DNA of 64,000 bases. Origin: Luteimonas salinisoli. GTDB lineage: Bacteria > Pseudomonadota > Gammaproteobacteria > Xanthomonadales > Xanthomonadaceae. A program made the position numbers and the translations under genes. Location: assembly GCF_013425525.1 (NCBI RefSeq), contig NZ_JACCKA010000082.1, positions 40,596 to 104,595 on the forward strand, given 5' to 3'. Below, one piece after another: positions 47,956 through 57,470 of this stretch. Under the pieces are notes generated by a model. That model was not told the DNA's origin. It ran no database searches and saw nothing but the letters and a program-made list of their open reading frames with translations. Positions within the stretch are counted from its first letter, which is position 1. Every line of letters starts with the position of its first letter.

Positions 47956-48954
47956 TCACCCAAGCATCCCGTGCTGCGAGACGCCGGCCGGCGGCCAGTT
48001 CTCCAGCTTCATGCCCAGCGAAAGCCCGCGCTGGGCGAGCACTTCCTTGATCTCGGTGAGCGACTTCTTGCCCAGGTTCGGGGTCTTGAGCAGCTCGACC
48101 TCGGTCTTCTGGATCAGGTCGCCGATGTAGTAGATGCTCTCGGCCTTGAGGCAGTTGGCCGAGCGCACGGTCAGCTCCAGATCGTCGATCGGGCGCAGCA
48201 GCAGCGGATCGACGCCGGCGGTCTGCTGCTTGGCGGCACCGCGGTCGCGGTTGGTGAAGTCGCCGAACACCGACAGCTGGTCGGTGAGGATGTCGGCGGC
48301 GGTGCGCACCGCCTCCTCGGCGTCGATGGTGCCGTTGGTCTCGATGTCGAGCACCAGCTTGTCGAGGTCGGTACGCTGCTCGACGCGGGCGGCCTCGACC
48401 TCGTAGGCGACGCGGCGCACCGGCGAGAACGATGCGTCGAGCATCAGCCGGCCGATGGCACGGGTCTCCTCGTCCGGACGACGGCGCGCGGCGGCCGGCT
48501 GGTAGCCGAAACCGCGCTCGATCTTCAGCCGCATGTTGACCGAGGCGTCCTTGGTCAGGTGGCAGATCACGTGGTCGCCGTTGAGGATCTCGACGTTGTG
48601 ATCGGTCTTGATGTCGGCCGCGGTCACCGTGCCCGGGCCGGACTTGGCCAGCGACAGGGTGGACGACTCGCCCGTGCCCATGCGGATGGCGACGTCCTTG
48701 AGGTTCAGCAGCACCTCGAGCACGTCCTCCTGCAGGCCCTCGATGGCGCTGTACTCGTGCAGCACGCCGTCGATCTCGACCTCGGTGATCGCAAAGCCCG
48801 GAATCGACGACAGCAGCACCCGGCGCAGCGCATTGCCCAGGGTATGGCCATAGCCGCGCTCCAGCGGCTCGATCACGACCTTGGCGCGATTGCCGGCAAG
48901 GCGCTCGATCTGCGGGGCGCGCGGACGCAGGACCTGGTTGGCAGTAACCGTCAT
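47956..48954 (-). CDS. rpoA: RNA polymerase alpha subunit
   Basis: 332 residues. The N-terminal domain ([22 protein letters not shown]) serves dimerisation and assembly with beta/beta-prime, and the C-terminal domain ([34 protein letters not shown]) contacts UP elements and activators. The central part (YQPAAARRR) is typical of xanthomonads. It lies between rpsD and rplQ in the alpha operon. Confidence 0.99.
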   Translation of the reverse strand: MTVTANQVLRPRAPQIERLAGNRAKVVIEPLERGYGHTLGNALRRVLLSSIPGFAITEVEIDGVLHEYSAIEGLQEDVLEVLLNLKDVAIRMGTGESSTLSLAKSGPGTVTAADIKTDHNVEILNGDHVICHLTKDASVNMRLKIERGFGYQPAAARRRPDEETRAIGRLMLDASFSPVRRVAYEVEAARVEQRTDLDKLVLDIETNGTIDAEEAVRTAADILTDQLSVFGDFTNRDRGAAKQQTAGVDPLLLRPIDDLELTVRSANCLKAESIYYIGDLIQKTEVELLKTPNLGKKSLTEIKEVLAQRGLSLGMKLENWPPAGVSQHGMLG

Positions 48955-49077
48955 TTTCTTGGCTTCTCCTCAAATGCCGACGCGTGGGGGTGCGCGGCCA
49001 TAGAGCTGTTGGAGCCCCCTTGATACCGGGGGAGCCGGCGCGCGGCTGCACGCGCTGGCGGGGGATCGGTGCGGCGA

Positions 49078-49100
49078 ATGGCCGGCCAGGGGCCGGCCAT
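49078..49100. repeat. Palindrome in the rpsD-rpoA gap
   Basis: Perfect 10-bp arms ATGGCCGGCC/GGCCGGCCAT around AGG, 17 bp past the rpsD stop. The core differs from the CATCCATG family, but the position (just after a ribosomal protein stop) is the same. The rest of this 163-bp gap has further GC-rich inverted stretches near 49030-49060. Confidence 0.6.
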
Positions 49101-49117
49101 AGGAGCCGGCGCCGGCC

Positions 49118-49753
49118 TTACTTCGAGTACAGCTCGACGATCAGCGCCTCGTTGATGTCGGACGGCAGGTCGCCGCGATCCGGCACCGCCTTGAACACGC
49201 CGGCGAACTTCTTGGCGTCCACCTCGACCCAGCCCGGCGACAGATCCATCTGCGACGACACGTCGAGCGCTTCCTGCACGCGCATCTGCTTCTGTGCGCG
49301 TTCGGCCAGGGCGATCGCGTCGCCGGCCTTGACCTGGTAGGACGGCAGGTTGACCGGCTTGCCATTGACGGTCACGCCGCGGTGGCTCACCAGCTGGCGC
49401 GCGGCCGGCCGGGTGACGGCGAAGCCCATCCGGTAGACGACGTTGTCCAGGCGGGTTTCCAGCAACTGCAGCAGGTTCTCGCCGGTGTTGCCCTTCTTGG
49501 TCGAGGCCTTCTTGTAGTAGTTGCGGAACTGCCGCTCGAGCAGGCCGTAGATGCGCTTGACCTTCTGCTTCTCGCGCAGCTGGACGGCGTAGTCGGAGAG
49601 CTTGCTGCGGCGTGCGCCGGTGCCGGCGCCGTGCTGGCCGGGCTTCTGCTCCAGCTTGCACTTGGAATCGAGCGCGCGCGACGGGCTCTTCAACGAGAGG
49701 TCGGCGCCTTCGCGGCGGGCGAGCTTGCAGGTGGGACCGATATAACGAGCCAT
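49118..49753 (-). CDS. rpsD: 30S ribosomal protein S4
   Basis: 211 residues, slightly longer than E. coli S4 (206). [19 protein letters not shown] and the S4 RNA-binding fold ([24 protein letters not shown]) identify it. S4 nucleates 30S assembly and in E. coli represses the alpha operon; whether this leader carries that site is not visible. It starts 14 bp after rpsK's stop. Confidence 0.98.
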   Translation of the reverse strand: MARYIGPTCKLARREGADLSLKSPSRALDSKCKLEQKPGQHGAGTGARRSKLSDYAVQLREKQKVKRIYGLLERQFRNYYKKASTKKGNTGENLLQLLETRLDNVVYRMGFAVTRPAARQLVSHRGVTVNGKPVNLPSYQVKAGDAIALAERAQKQMRVQEALDVSSQMDLSPGWVEVDAKKFAGVFKAVPDRGDLPSDINEALIVELYSK

Positions 49754-49767
49754 GTCTTCTCAGCTCC

Positions 49768-50157
49768 TCAGACGCGACGCTTTTTGGGAGGCCGGCACCC
49801 GTTGTGCGGGATCGGCGTCACGTCGATGATGTTGGTGATCTTGTAGCCGACGTTGTTCAACGAGCGCACCGCCGACTCGCGCCCGGGGCCGGGGCCCTTG
49901 ATGCGCACTTCCAGCGACTTCACGCCGTAGTCGAGCGCGGCCTTGCCGGCCTTCTCGGCGGCGACCTGCGCAGCGAACGGGGTCGACTTGCGGGAGCCAC
50001 GGAAACCCGCGCCGCCCGAGGTCGCCCACGACAGCGCGTTGCCCTGGCGGTCGGTGATCGTGATGATCGTGTTGTTGAACGAAGCGTGGACGTGGGCGAC
50101 ACCGTCGGTGACGACGCGCTTGATCTTCTTCTTGGTCTTGGCAGCCGGCTTGGCCAT
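49768..50157 (-). CDS. rpsK: 30S ribosomal protein S11
   Basis: 129 residues. [20 protein letters not shown] and [18 protein letters not shown] are S11 signatures, with the basic C-terminus RPPKKRRV. S11 sits on the platform of the small subunit near the mRNA exit. It lies 12 bp after rpsM in the alpha operon. Confidence 0.98.
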   Translation of the reverse strand: MAKPAAKTKKKIKRVVTDGVAHVHASFNNTIITITDRQGNALSWATSGGAGFRGSRKSTPFAAQVAAEKAGKAALDYGVKSLEVRIKGPGPGRESAVRSLNNVGYKITNIIDVTPIPHNGCRPPKKRRV

Positions 50158-50169
50158 GGCGTTGTCCCC

Positions 50170-50526
50170 TTACTTCCGGATCGGCTTGCGCGGACCCTTG
50201 CGGGTGCGGGCGTTGGTGCGGGTGCGCTGGCCGCGCAGCGGCAGGCCGCGGCGGTGGCGCAGGCCACGGTAGCTGCCCAGGTCCATCAGGCGCTTGATCG
50301 ACATGCCGACCTCGCGACGCAGATCGCCCTCGACCACGAACTTGCCGACCTCGGAGCGCAGGCGCTCGACTTCCGGCTCGGACAGGTCGACGATCCGGGT
50401 CGAAACCTCGACGCCGGCCGCTTCGCAGACCTGCTTGGAACGGGTACGGCCGATGCCGTAGATGCTTTGCAACCCGACCCAGACGTGTTTCTGGGCAGGC
50501 AGGTTGACACCCGCAATACGCGCCAT
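50170..50526 (-). CDS. rpsM: 30S ribosomal protein S13
   Basis: 118 residues, starting [20 protein letters not shown], with the C-terminal basic tail [21 protein letters not shown]13 contacts the P-site tRNA and bridges the subunits. It is the first gene of the alpha operon and is separated from secY by an unusual 586-bp gap in which no rpmJ can be found. Confidence 0.98.
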   Translation of the reverse strand: MARIAGVNLPAQKHVWVGLQSIYGIGRTRSKQVCEAAGVEVSTRIVDLSEPEVERLRSEVGKFVVEGDLRREVGMSIKRLMDLGSYRGLRHRRGLPLRGQRTRTNARTRKGPRKPIRK

Positions 50527-51112
50527 GAGGCGATCTCCAAACTGTTTTGGCTGCCGGACCCTGGATCCGGCGGAGTGAACACGAAATTGTATCAGGGTCT
50601 CGGGTTCTCAGGAAGCCCCTGGACGGCCTGGCGGCCGCCCGGGGCTCCGGCACGGGGAGTGTGCCCGTGCTCCGGCGAAAGCCCGGCGCTGGCCGCATCC
50701 CGGAGTCTCCGGGTCGCGGCCGCCCCACGCACTCACGCGGGGACAGGCACCGGACCACCCGCGCGCGAGACCGCCGCCCGGGTCGCCCATCTTCCCTTCC
50801 CTGCGCTGTTGTCAGGGGCGGGTCTTGTTCTGCGCCGCTCCGCTTTGAAAGCCGGGGCGGAGCGGAATCTCTAGCTGCCATCCTTGGCGCAACCGTGCCG
50901 GCTTGCGGGTGGTCCGGCCCGGCCATCATTGGCCGGGCGCTCGCGCGGGCAGCGCGGCAGTGCCGCGCTAGCGCGCCCGCGCTCCCTGGTGGGAACTTCA
51001 TCCCGCAAGGGCCGGTGTTCTTGCCATCCATGGCGGGACCATCTTGGCTCCGGAGGGACCTGCCCGGCCATCCTTGGCCGGGCGCTCGCGCGGGCAGCGC
51101 GGCAGTGCCGCG
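50527..51112. other. 586-bp secY-rpsM gap with tandem structured repeats
   Basis: In many bacteria this gap is short or holds rpmJ (L36). I found no L36 frame (no Cys-rich short basic protein) on either strand. The secY-proximal half is taken by two copies of the three-hairpin repeat; the rpsM-proximal half (50527-50870) is plain GC-rich sequence that must hold the alpha operon promoter, though no consensus boxes stand out. Confidence 0.6.
50877..50982 (-). repeat. Three-hairpin repeat, distal copy in secY-rpsM gap
   Basis: Hairpin i GCCA-TCCT-TGGC (50877-50888); hairpin ii CCCGGCCA-TCAT-TGGCCGGG (50918-50937); hairpin iii outer GCGCGGGC/GCCCGCGC and inner AGCGCGGC/GCCGCGCT around AGT (50943-50982). 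Its last 58 bp (50929-50986) are identical to the copy at 51074-51131, so the two arose by recent duplication. Confidence 0.85.
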
Positions 51113-51127
51113 CTAGCGCGCCCGCGC
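51023..51127 (-). repeat. Three-hairpin repeat overlapping the secY 3' end
   Basis: Hairpin i GCCAT-CC-ATGGC (51023-51034); hairpin ii CCCGGCCA-TCCT-TGGCCGGG (51063-51082); hairpin iii (51088-51127) has the same arms as the distal copy. The secY stop codon (51113-51115) and its last four codons fall inside hairpin iii, so the repeat supplies the C-terminal residues ARAR. Confidence 0.85.
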
Positions 51128-52462
51128 TCCCCCCTTCAGGTTTGCTTTCTTGAGGAGGCTTTCGTACTGGTGCGACATCAGGTGCGCCTGGATCTGGGCG
51201 ATGAAGTCCATCACCACGATCACCACGATCAGCAGCGAGGTGCCGCCGAAGTAGAACGAGGTGCCCAGCTCCGCGCGCATGAACTCGGGCAGCAGGCAGA
51301 CGATCACCAGGTACAGGGCGCCGGCCGCGGTCAGCCGCGTCAGCACGCCGTCGACGTAGTCCGCGGTCGCCTTGCCCGGCCGGATCCCCGGAATCAGCGC
51401 ACCCGACTTCTTCAGGTTGTCGGCGGTCTCCTGGCTGTTGAACACCAGCGCCGTGTAGAAGAAGGCGAAGCCCGCGATCAGCCCGCCGTAGAGCAGGATG
51501 TACAGCGGCTCACCCGGCGACAGGGCCTGCGCGGCGCGCTGCAGCCACAGCGCCGAGCCGGCCTGGCCGAACCAGGTCGAAACCGTGGCCGGGAACATGA
51601 TGATCGACGAGGCGAAGATCGCCGGGATCACGCCCGCCATGTTGAGCTTGAGCGGCAGGAACGAGGTCTGGTTCATGTACGCGTTGCGGCCGCCCTGGCG
51701 GCGCGCGTAGTTGACCGTGATCCGCCGTTGCCCGCGCTCGATGAACACCACGAAGAAGATGAAGGCGAGCACGATGACGGCGATCATGATCACCGCGATC
51801 GGGCTGATGTCGCCGTTGCGCGCCTGTTCCAGCGTGCTGAACACCGCGCTCGGCAACCCCGAAACGATGCCGGCGAAGATGATCAGCGACACGCCGTTGC
51901 CGACGCCGCGTTCGGTCACCTGCTCGCCCAGCCACACCAGGAACATGGTGCCGGCGGTCAGCGCGACGATTGCGGTGAGGACGAAACCGATGCCAGGCGC
52001 GTACACCACCTGGATGCCGTTGCTGGCGCCGGACCCCTGCAGGGCTACGGCGATGCCGGCCGACTGGAAGATCGCCAACGGGATCGCGCCGATGCGCGAC
52101 CACTGGGTGATCTTGCGGCGACCGGACTCGCCTTCCTTCTGGATCGCCTTCAGGCTGGGCACGATCTGCACCATCAGCTGCATGACGATCGAGGCCGAGA
52201 TGTACGGAATGACGTTCAGCGCGAACAGGCTGAAGCGCTCCAGGGCGCCGCCCGAGAACATGTTGAACATGTCCACGATGGTGCCCTGCTGCTGCTCCAT
52301 CAGCCGCAGCATCGCTTCCGGATTGACGCCCGGGACCGGGATGAAGCAGCCGATCCGATAGACCAGCAGCGCACCGAGCACGAACAGCAGGCGCTGACGC
52401 AGCTCGGTGAACTTGCCCAGCCCCGAACCGACTCCGCCCATTGCGCTACCGCTGCGTGACAT
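51113..52462 (-). CDS. secY: Preprotein translocase subunit SecY
   Basis: 449 residues with ten membrane helices; it forms the protein-conducting channel with SecE and SecG. Typical parts: [25 protein letters not shown] at the start, the plug region [20 protein letters not shown], and the cytoplasmic loop [19 protein letters not shown] that contacts the ribosome. Its extreme C-terminus (GGARAR) is encoded by a repeat element. It is in the spc operon after rplO. Confidence 0.98.
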   Translation of the reverse strand: MSRSGSAMGGVGSGLGKFTELRQRLLFVLGALLVYRIGCFIPVPGVNPEAMLRLMEQQQGTIVDMFNMFSGGALERFSLFALNVIPYISASIVMQLMVQIVPSLKAIQKEGESGRRKITQWSRIGAIPLAIFQSAGIAVALQGSGASNGIQVVYAPGIGFVLTAIVALTAGTMFLVWLGEQVTERGVGNGVSLIIFAGIVSGLPSAVFSTLEQARNGDISPIAVIMIAVIVLAFIFFVVFIERGQRRITVNYARRQGGRNAYMNQTSFLPLKLNMAGVIPAIFASSIIMFPATVSTWFGQAGSALWLQRAAQALSPGEPLYILLYGGLIAGFAFFYTALVFNSQETADNLKKSGALIPGIRPGKATADYVDGVLTRLTAAGALYLVIVCLLPEFMRAELGTSFYFGGTSLLIVVIVVMDFIAQIQAHLMSHQYESLLKKANLKGGARAR

Positions 52463-52526
52463 TCGATGCTCCGATGTGACGATCTATCTGCACGCTCAAA
52501 AACCCTTCACTCGAAAACGATGGCTG

Positions 52527-52626
52527 CCATCATGGTGCGGCTTCGCCGGCTCCGGACCGCCCGGCCCGTCCATCCATGGCCGGGCGCTCGCCGGCGCGCT
52601 GGGTGCCGCGCCAAGCTTACGCCGGC
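52527..52626 (-). repeat. Three-hairpin repeat in rplO-secY gap
   Basis: A weaker copy: CCAT-C-ATGG (52527-52535), a CCAT-CC-ATGG core with GGCCGGG-type flank (52570-52584), and hairpin iii with outer arms GCCGGCG/CGCCGGC (52590-52596 and 52620-52626). The rplO stop (52617-52619) is inside hairpin iii, so again the repeat encodes the last residues of the upstream protein (PA) and its stop codon. Confidence 0.7.
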
Positions 52627-53060
52627 TCGCCCTCGACGCTGCCGCCGGCGGCCTCGATCGCCGCGCGCGCGCCGGCGGTGGCCAGCACGCCCTTGAGTAC
52701 CAGCTTCTTCGAGATCTCGCCCTTCTTGACGATCTTGGCGCGCTTGGCCTTGGACGGCACCAGCTTGGCCGCGCGCAGGGCGGCGAAGTCGATCTCGCCC
52801 TCGAGCCTGTCCAGCTGGTACAGCATCACCTCGGCGGTGTCGTTCTTGAGCTTCGAGCGGAAGCCGACCTTCGGCAGCCGCATGTGCATCGGCATCTGGC
52901 CGCCTTCGAAGCCGGCCTTGATCTTGCCCTTGCCCGAGCGCGCGAACGAGCCCTTGTGGCCGCGCCCGGCGGTCTTGCCGAGACCCGAACCGATGCCACG
53001 GCCGACCCTGGTGCGCTCCTTGCGGGCGCCGTCGGCGGGCTTGAGTGTGTTCATACGCAT
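52617..53060 (-). CDS. rplO: 50S ribosomal protein L15
   Basis: 147 residues; [22 protein letters not shown] is the L15 start, with the Gly-rich [17 protein letters not shown] 53060 has GGAG eight bases ahead and matches E. coli L15 (MRLNTL). L15 helps late 50S assembly. Its C-terminal end overlaps a repeat hairpin. Confidence 0.98.
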   Translation of the reverse strand: MRMNTLKPADGARKERTRVGRGIGSGLGKTAGRGHKGSFARSGKGKIKAGFEGGQMPMHMRLPKVGFRSKLKNDTAEVMLYQLDRLEGEIDFAALRAAKLVPSKAKRAKIVKKGEISKKLVLKGVLATAGARAAIEAAGGSVEGEPA

Positions 53061-53065
53061 GACGA

Positions 53066-53263
53066 TTACTCCTCGACCCGGACCAGATAGTGGACCTTGT
53101 TGATCAGGCCGCGCACCTGCGGGCTGTCCTTCAGTTCGCGGACGTCGTTGAGCTTGTTGAGGCCCAGCGCCTTCACCGACAACCGGTGGCGCGCCTGGGT
53201 TCCCCGCAAGCCCTTGACCAGGCGCACCTTGACGGTGCCGCCGGTGGTTTCGTTCTTAGCCAT
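53066..53263 (-). CDS. rpmD: 50S ribosomal protein L30
   Basis: 65 residues, with [28 protein letters not shown] as the L30 core. It overlaps rpsE's end by 8 bp and is 5 bp ahead of rplO, so the three are translated from one message. L30 is a small globular protein of the large subunit. Confidence 0.97.
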   Translation of the reverse strand: MAKNETTGGTVKVRLVKGLRGTQARHRLSVKALGLNKLNDVRELKDSPQVRGLINKVHYLVRVEE

Positions 53264-53789
53264 GGAGCACGTCCTCCACCTTCTTGCCGCGCTTGGCCGC
53301 GATCTTGCCGGGAGAGTGCATCGACTCCAGGCCCCTGACCGTGGCGCGGACCAGATTGATGGGATTGCGCGAACCGACCGCCTTCGCCAGCACGTCCTTG
53401 ACGCCGACCGCCTCGAGCACGGCGCGCATCGCGCCGCCGGCGATCACGCCGGTACCCTCGGAAGCGGGCTGCATGAACACGCGGGCCGCGCCGTGGCCGG
53501 CCTTGACCGTGTGCCACAGAGTGCCGCCGTTGAGTTCGACGCTGCTCATGTTCTTGCGGGCGTACTCCATCGACTTCTGGATCGCCACCGGCACCTCGCG
53601 GGCCTTGCCGTAGCCGAAGCCGACCTTGCCGTTGCCGTCGCCCACCACCGTCAGCGCGGTGAAGGTGAACTGGCGGCCGCCCTTGACGGTCTTGCTGACG
53701 CGGTTGACCGCGATCAGCTTCTCGACCATGCCGTCGTCCATCTCCTCTCGGTCGCGATTGCGTCCGCGCGAATCTCTTTCGTTTGCCAT
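53256..53789 (-). CDS. rpsE: 30S ribosomal protein S5
   Basis: 177 residues. The N-terminal double-stranded RNA-binding part reads [41 protein letters not shown], the S5 signature. S5 helps decoding accuracy and shapes the mRNA entry. The first 15 residues ([14 protein letters not shown]) are charged and not conserved. A 129-bp gap to rplR upstream shows no repeat of the other families. Confidence 0.98.
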   Translation of the reverse strand: MANERDSRGRNRDREEMDDGMVEKLIAVNRVSKTVKGGRQFTFTALTVVGDGNGKVGFGYGKAREVPVAIQKSMEYARKNMSSVELNGGTLWHTVKAGHGAARVFMQPASEGTGVIAGGAMRAVLEAVGVKDVLAKAVGSRNPINLVRATVRGLESMHSPGKIAAKRGKKVEDVLHG

Positions 53790-53918
53790 GTCGTGATCTC
53801 TGATGTGTCCGGGAATGTACGGCTTGGCCGCTTATGGTTGTGGTATGTATCGGTGAACCACCGGCTCGCGCAGAAGGCGAAGCGGTGTCCGGCGCAGCCC
53901 ACGCCGGCAGGGGCTGGA

Positions 53919-54272
53919 TCAGAACTCGAGACCGCCCTCGCGGGCCGCGTCGGCCAGCGCCTTGACGCGGCCGTGGTAGCGATAGCCCGAGCGGTCGAAG
54001 GCGACCTTGTCGACGCCGGCCGCCTTGGCCTTCTCGGCGATCGCGCGGCCCACCTTCGCGGCCGCCTCGATGTTCTTGTTGCTCTTCAGGCCGTCGCGCA
54101 CGTCGGCCTGAGTGGTGCTGGCGGCCGCGAGTACCTTCGAGCCGTCGGCGCTGAACAGCTGCGCGTAGACGTGCTGGCCGGTGCGAAGCACCGACAAGCG
54201 CGGCGTGCCGATGTCGCGGATGCGCGCGCGGGTCGACTTAGCGCGGCGCAGACGGGCGTTCTTCTTGTCCAT
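53919..54272 (-). CDS. rplR: 50S ribosomal protein L18
   Basis: 117 residues. [37 protein letters not shown] and [24 protein letters not shown] identify L18, which with L5 binds 5S rRNA. It follows rplF by 27 bp in the spc operon. Confidence 0.98.
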   Translation of the reverse strand: MDKKNARLRRAKSTRARIRDIGTPRLSVLRTGQHVYAQLFSADGSKVLAAASTTQADVRDGLKSNKNIEAAAKVGRAIAEKAKAAGVDKVAFDRSGYRYHGRVKALADAAREGGLEF

Positions 54273-54299
54273 GGTCTTTCTCCGAGGCGGATCGACGAA

Positions 54300-54827
54300 C
54301 TACGCCTTCTTGGCCTCTTTGCGGATGATGTTTTCACCGGCGTACTTCACGCCCTTGCCCTTGTACGGCTCGGGCGGGCGATAGCCGCGGATCTTGGCGG
54401 CGACCTGGCCGACGCGCTGCTTGTCGGCGCCGCTGACCACGATCTCGGTCTGGGTCGGCGTGGTGATGCTGATCCCGTCCGGGGTGGCGAAGACCACCGG
54501 GTGCGAGAAGCCCAGCGACAGGTTCAGGTCCTTGCCCTGCATCGATGCGCGGTAACCCACGCCGACCAGCTCCAGCTTGCGCTCGAAGCCCTCGGACACG
54601 CCATGCACCATGTTGGCCAGGATCGCGCGCATGGTGCCGGTGATGGCCATGTGGGAAGGCTCGCGGGGCGACAGCACCGCGGTGCCGTCCTCGACGGAAA
54701 CGTCGACCCCTTCCGGACGCGCGATCGACAGCGTGCCCTTGGCGCCCTTGACGCTGATGGAATCGGCCTGGATGTTCAGTTCGACGCCCTTCGGAAGAGC
54801 GATCGGCTTCTTGGCTACGCGAGACAT
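54300..54827 (-). CDS. rplF: 50S ribosomal protein L6
   Basis: 175 residues. The start [20 protein letters not shown] and the C-terminal repeat with [27 protein letters not shown] are L6 features. L6 lies near the factor-binding site. It is 13 bp after rpsH. Confidence 0.98.
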   Translation of the reverse strand: MSRVAKKPIALPKGVELNIQADSISVKGAKGTLSIARPEGVDVSVEDGTAVLSPREPSHMAITGTMRAILANMVHGVSEGFERKLELVGVGYRASMQGKDLNLSLGFSHPVVFATPDGISITTPTQTEIVVSGADKQRVGQVAAKIRGYRPPEPYKGKGVKYAGENIIRKEAKKA

Positions 54828-54840
54828 GCGGCGTGCTCCC

Positions 54841-55236
54841 TCAGGCCACGAAGCACAGGACCTCGCCGCCGACGCCCTGCTGGCGCGCCTGCGAATCGGT
54901 CATGATGCCCTTCGAGGTGGAAATGATGGCGATGCCCAGGCCATTGAGGACCTTGGGCAGCTCGTCCTTGCCGCGGTACTGGCGCAGACCCGAGCGCGAG
55001 AAGCGCTTGAGGTTCTCGATTACCGGACGGCCTTCGTAGTACTTCAGCTCGATCTCGAGCTCGGCCTTCGGGCCGTTCTCGGTCACGCGCCAGTCGGCGA
55101 TGTAGCCCTCGTCCTTCAGCACCTTGGCGATGGCCGCCTTGGTCTTCGAAGACGGCATCTTCACCGCAGGCTTGCCGACGGCGGCCGCATTTCGGATGCG
55201 GACCAGCATGTCGGCGATGGGATCAGTCATGCTCAT
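54841..55236 (-). CDS. rpsH: 30S ribosomal protein S8
   Basis: 131 residues; [17 protein letters not shown] matches the E. coli S8 start, so ATG 55236 is used rather than 55230. The C-terminus [22 protein letters not shown] is conserved. S8 binds central-domain 16S rRNA and, in E. coli, represses the spc operon through an L5-leader site. The 132-bp gap to rpsN holds an inverted heptamer array. Confidence 0.98.
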   Translation of the reverse strand: MSMTDPIADMLVRIRNAAAVGKPAVKMPSSKTKAAIAKVLKDEGYIADWRVTENGPKAELEIELKYYEGRPVIENLKRFSRSGLRQYRGKDELPKVLNGLGIAIISTSKGIMTDSQARQQGVGGEVLCFVA

Positions 55237-55285
55237 TGATTGTTACCTTTGAGTGCACCGATATCCGATGGATACGGGGAAACGT

Positions 55286-55366
55286 GAATCGAGAATCGAG
55301 AATCGAGAATCGGAAAAGCGGCGACCGGGGCTCTTGCGATTCCCGACTCCCGATTCCCCATTCCCG
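55286..55366. repeat. Inverted heptamer array in rpsN-rpsH gap
   Basis: Left arm (55286-55312): the unit AGAATCG repeated about four times. Right arm (55337-55366): inverted and diverged units such as CGATTCCCGACTCC. The arms can pair over an about 24-nt middle. The right arm ends two bases before the rpsN stop. The partner array in the next gap has the same design, with a different unit. Confidence 0.75.
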
Positions 55367-55368
55367 CT

Positions 55369-55674
55369 CTACCAGCTGGCCTTGCGCAGGCCCGGGACGT
55401 CGCCGCGCATGGTGGCCTCGCGCAGCTTGTTGCGGCCCAGGCCGAACTTGCTGTAGACCGCGCGCGGGCGGCCAGTCATGGCGCAGCGCGTGGTCTGGCG
55501 CGCCGGCGACGAGTCACGCGGAAGCTTCTGCAGGCGGATCACCGCCTCCATGCGCTCGTCGTAGCTCGACGTCTCGTTGCTGATGATCTTCTTAAGCTCT
55601 TCGCGCTTGGCGGCGTACTTCTTCGCCAGCTTGGCCCGCTTGACTTCGCGGTTGACCATGGAGGTCTTGGCCAT
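55369..55674 (-). CDS. rpsN: 30S ribosomal protein S14
   Basis: 101 residues, the long zinc-free (C-minus) form: no CxxC pairs are seen, and [34 protein letters not shown] is the S14 core. S14 sits in the head of the small subunit. It is flanked on both sides by gaps with inverted heptamer arrays, which is unusual for the compact spc operon. Confidence 0.98.
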   Translation of the reverse strand: MAKTSMVNREVKRAKLAKKYAAKREELKKIISNETSSYDERMEAVIRLQKLPRDSSPARQTTRCAMTGRPRAVYSKFGLGRNKLREATMRGDVPGLRKASW

Positions 55675-55687
55675 GTGTAAATCCTCA

Positions 55688-55777
55688 GTGATTCGTGATT
55701 CGTGATTTGTGATTCGAAGGATCGGGACCGCGCCGGCTTTCGCCGTTGCGAATCACCAATCACCAATCCCGAATCAC
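55688..55777. repeat. Inverted heptamer array in rplE-rpsN gap
   Basis: Left arm (55688-55716): GTGATTC repeated about four times. Right arm (55749-55777): its inverted counterpart, pairing at 26 of 29 positions across a 32-nt middle. It ends 7 bp before the rplE stop, so in transcript order it starts just past rplE. Confidence 0.78.
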
Positions 55778-55784
55778 GGCTCCA

Positions 55785-56324
55785 TCAATTGCGGAACGGG
55801 AAGCGGAAGGCCTCGAGCAGCGCCCTGGCCTCGGCATCCGTCTTCGCGGTGGTGGTGATGGCGATATCCATGCCGCGGATCGCGTCGACCTGGTCGAAAT
55901 CGATCTCCGGAAAGATGATCTGCTCCTTCACGCCCATGTTGTAGTTGCCGCGGCCATCGAACGACCGCCCGGAAACGCCGCGGAAGTCGCGTACGCGCGG
56001 CAGCGACACGTTGACCAGGCGGTCGAGGAACTCGTACATCCGGGTCCGGCGCAGGGTCACCTTGCAACCGATCGGCCAGCCATCGCGGATCTTGAACGAG
56101 GCGACCGACACGCGCGACTTGGTGATCTGCGGCCTCTGGCCGGCGATCTTCGCCATGTCCGCGGTCGCGTTCTCGAGGATCTTCTTGTTGGCCGCCGCCT
56201 CGCCCACGCCCATGTTGAGCGTGATCTTGGTCAGCTTCGGCACCTGCATCGGATTGGTGTAGCCGAACTTCTCCATCAGCTTCGGCACCACTTCGTCCTT
56301 GTAGAACTGTTCCAGACGGGTCAT
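55785..56324 (-). CDS. rplE: 50S ribosomal protein L5
   Basis: 179 residues. [43 protein letters not shown] and [31 protein letters not shown] are L5 signatures. L5 binds 5S rRNA with L18 and touches the P-site tRNA. It lies 11 bp after rplX. Confidence 0.98.
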   Translation of the reverse strand: MTRLEQFYKDEVVPKLMEKFGYTNPMQVPKLTKITLNMGVGEAAANKKILENATADMAKIAGQRPQITKSRVSVASFKIRDGWPIGCKVTLRRTRMYEFLDRLVNVSLPRVRDFRGVSGRSFDGRGNYNMGVKEQIIFPEIDFDQVDAIRGMDIAITTTAKTDAEARALLEAFRFPFRN

Positions 56325-56335
56325 TTCAGCATTCC

Positions 56336-56656
56336 TCAGGCGTCGACCGCCTCACCGCTGGAGCGGAACACCCGGATCCGGCGTCCATCCTCCAGCACCT
56401 TGGTACCGATGCGCTCGCCCTTGCCCGAGGCAGGGTTGAACGGCATCACGTTGGAAACATGGATCGGCGCCTCGCGCTCGATCACGCCGCCCGGCTGGTT
56501 GGCCTGCGGATTCGGCTTGGTGTGGCGCTTGACGATGTTGATGTTCGACACGACGACCTTGTCGCCGAGCACGCGCACCACGTCGCCCTTCTTGCCCTTG
56601 TCCTTGCCGGCGGTCACGATGACCTGGTCGCCCTTCTTGATTCTGTTCATAACCAT
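56336..56656 (-). CDS. rplX: 50S ribosomal protein L24
   Basis: 106 residues with the KOW motif ([26 protein letters not shown]). L24 starts 50S assembly at the tunnel exit. ATG 56656 has AAGAGA just ahead; ATG 56650 (MNRIKK) is nearly as good and would trim two residues. The repeat in the gap ends 19 bp before this start. Confidence 0.97.
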   Translation of the reverse strand: MVMNRIKKGDQVIVTAGKDKGKKGDVVRVLGDKVVVSNINIVKRHTKPNPQANQPGGVIEREAPIHVSNVMPFNPASGKGERIGTKVLEDGRRIRVFRSSGEAVDA

Positions 56657-56675
56657 ATTCTCTTAGAGAGAGCCT

Positions 56676-56780
56676 GCCATCCATGGCGCAACATCGTTAG
56701 CTTCGGATCGTCCGGCCCGGCCATCCTGGCCGATCGTTCGCCAAGGCGGCGCGGCGGTGCCGCGCCAAACACGCCTTGGC
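56676..56780 (-). repeat. Three-hairpin repeat in rplN-rplX gap
   Basis: Hairpin i GCCAT-CC-ATGGC (56676-56687); hairpin ii CGGCCA-TCC-TGGCCG (56718-56732); hairpin iii outer GCCAAGGCG/CGCCTTGGC (56740-56748 and 56772-56780) and inner GCGCGGC/GCCGCGC around GGT. The outer arms differ completely from the rpoA and secY copies yet still pair. It begins 10 bp past the rplN stop in transcript order. Confidence 0.85.
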
Positions 56781-56790
56781 TCACCCGCGC

Positions 56791-57159
56791 TCAGAGCACT
56801 TCAGGCGCGAGCGAGACGATCTTCATGAACTTCTCGGACCGCAGTTCGCGCGTCACCGGCCCGAAGATGCGGGTGCCGATCGGCTCGTGCTTGTTGTTCA
56901 ACAACACCGCGGCGTTGCCGTCGAAGCGGATCAGCGAACCGTCCGGGCGACGCACGCCCTTGCGGGTACGCACCACGACCGCGTTGTAGACCTCGCCCTT
57001 CTTCACCTTGCCGCGCGGGATCGCGTCCTTGATCGACACCTTGATGATGTCGCCGATCGCGGCGTAGCGGCGCTTGGAGCCGCCGAGCACCTTGATGCAC
57101 ATCACTTCCTTGGCGCCGGAGTTGTCCGCCACGTCGAGGTGGCTTTGCATCTGGATCAT
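56791..57159 (-). CDS. rplN: 50S ribosomal protein L14
   Basis: 122 residues. [33 protein letters not shown] is the L14 start and signature. L14 forms an intersubunit bridge with 16S rRNA. It opens the spc block (rplN-rplX-rplE-...). A 134-bp gap with a repeat follows, where E. coli has only about 10 bp. Confidence 0.98.
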   Translation of the reverse strand: MIQMQSHLDVADNSGAKEVMCIKVLGGSKRRYAAIGDIIKVSIKDAIPRGKVKKGEVYNAVVVRTRKGVRRPDGSLIRFDGNAAVLLNNKHEPIGTRIFGPVTRELRSEKFMKIVSLAPEVL

Positions 57160-57174
57160 GTTCGGCGCTCCTCG

Positions 57175-57459
57175 TTATTCGGCCGCACGCGTGACGATTT
57201 CGACCACGCGCCAGTTCTTGGTCTTGGACATCGGCGCGATCTCGACCATGCGCACCATGTCGCCTTCGCTGCAGGCGTTGTCCGCGTCGTGGGCATGCAG
57301 CTTGGTCGAGCGGCGGATGTACTTGCCGTACAGCGCGTGCTTGACCTGACGCTCCACCAGCACCGTCACGGTCTTGTCCATCTTGTTGCTGACGACGCGG
57401 CCTTCGACCGTGCGCAGCTTCTTCTCGGCCTGGTTCATATCGGCGGTGTTCTCTGTCAT
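57175..57459 (-). CDS. rpsQ: 30S ribosomal protein S17
   Basis: 94 residues with [40 protein letters not shown], the S17 OB-fold core. ATG 57459 ([10 protein letters not shown]) is used; GTG 57474 is a possible longer start and ATG 57438 a shorter one. S17 is a primary 16S rRNA binder. It is the last gene of the S10 operon order, 15 bp before rplN. Confidence 0.96.
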   Translation of the reverse strand: MTENTADMNQAEKKLRTVEGRVVSNKMDKTVTVLVERQVKHALYGKYIRRSTKLHAHDADNACSEGDMVRMVEIAPMSKTKNWRVVEIVTRAAE

Positions 57460-57470
57460 GTCGGCCGTCC

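Noticed and set aside
55286..55777. Heptamer arrays as a CRISPR array
   Set aside because: Units are 7 bp, contiguous without unique spacers, and no cas genes are present.
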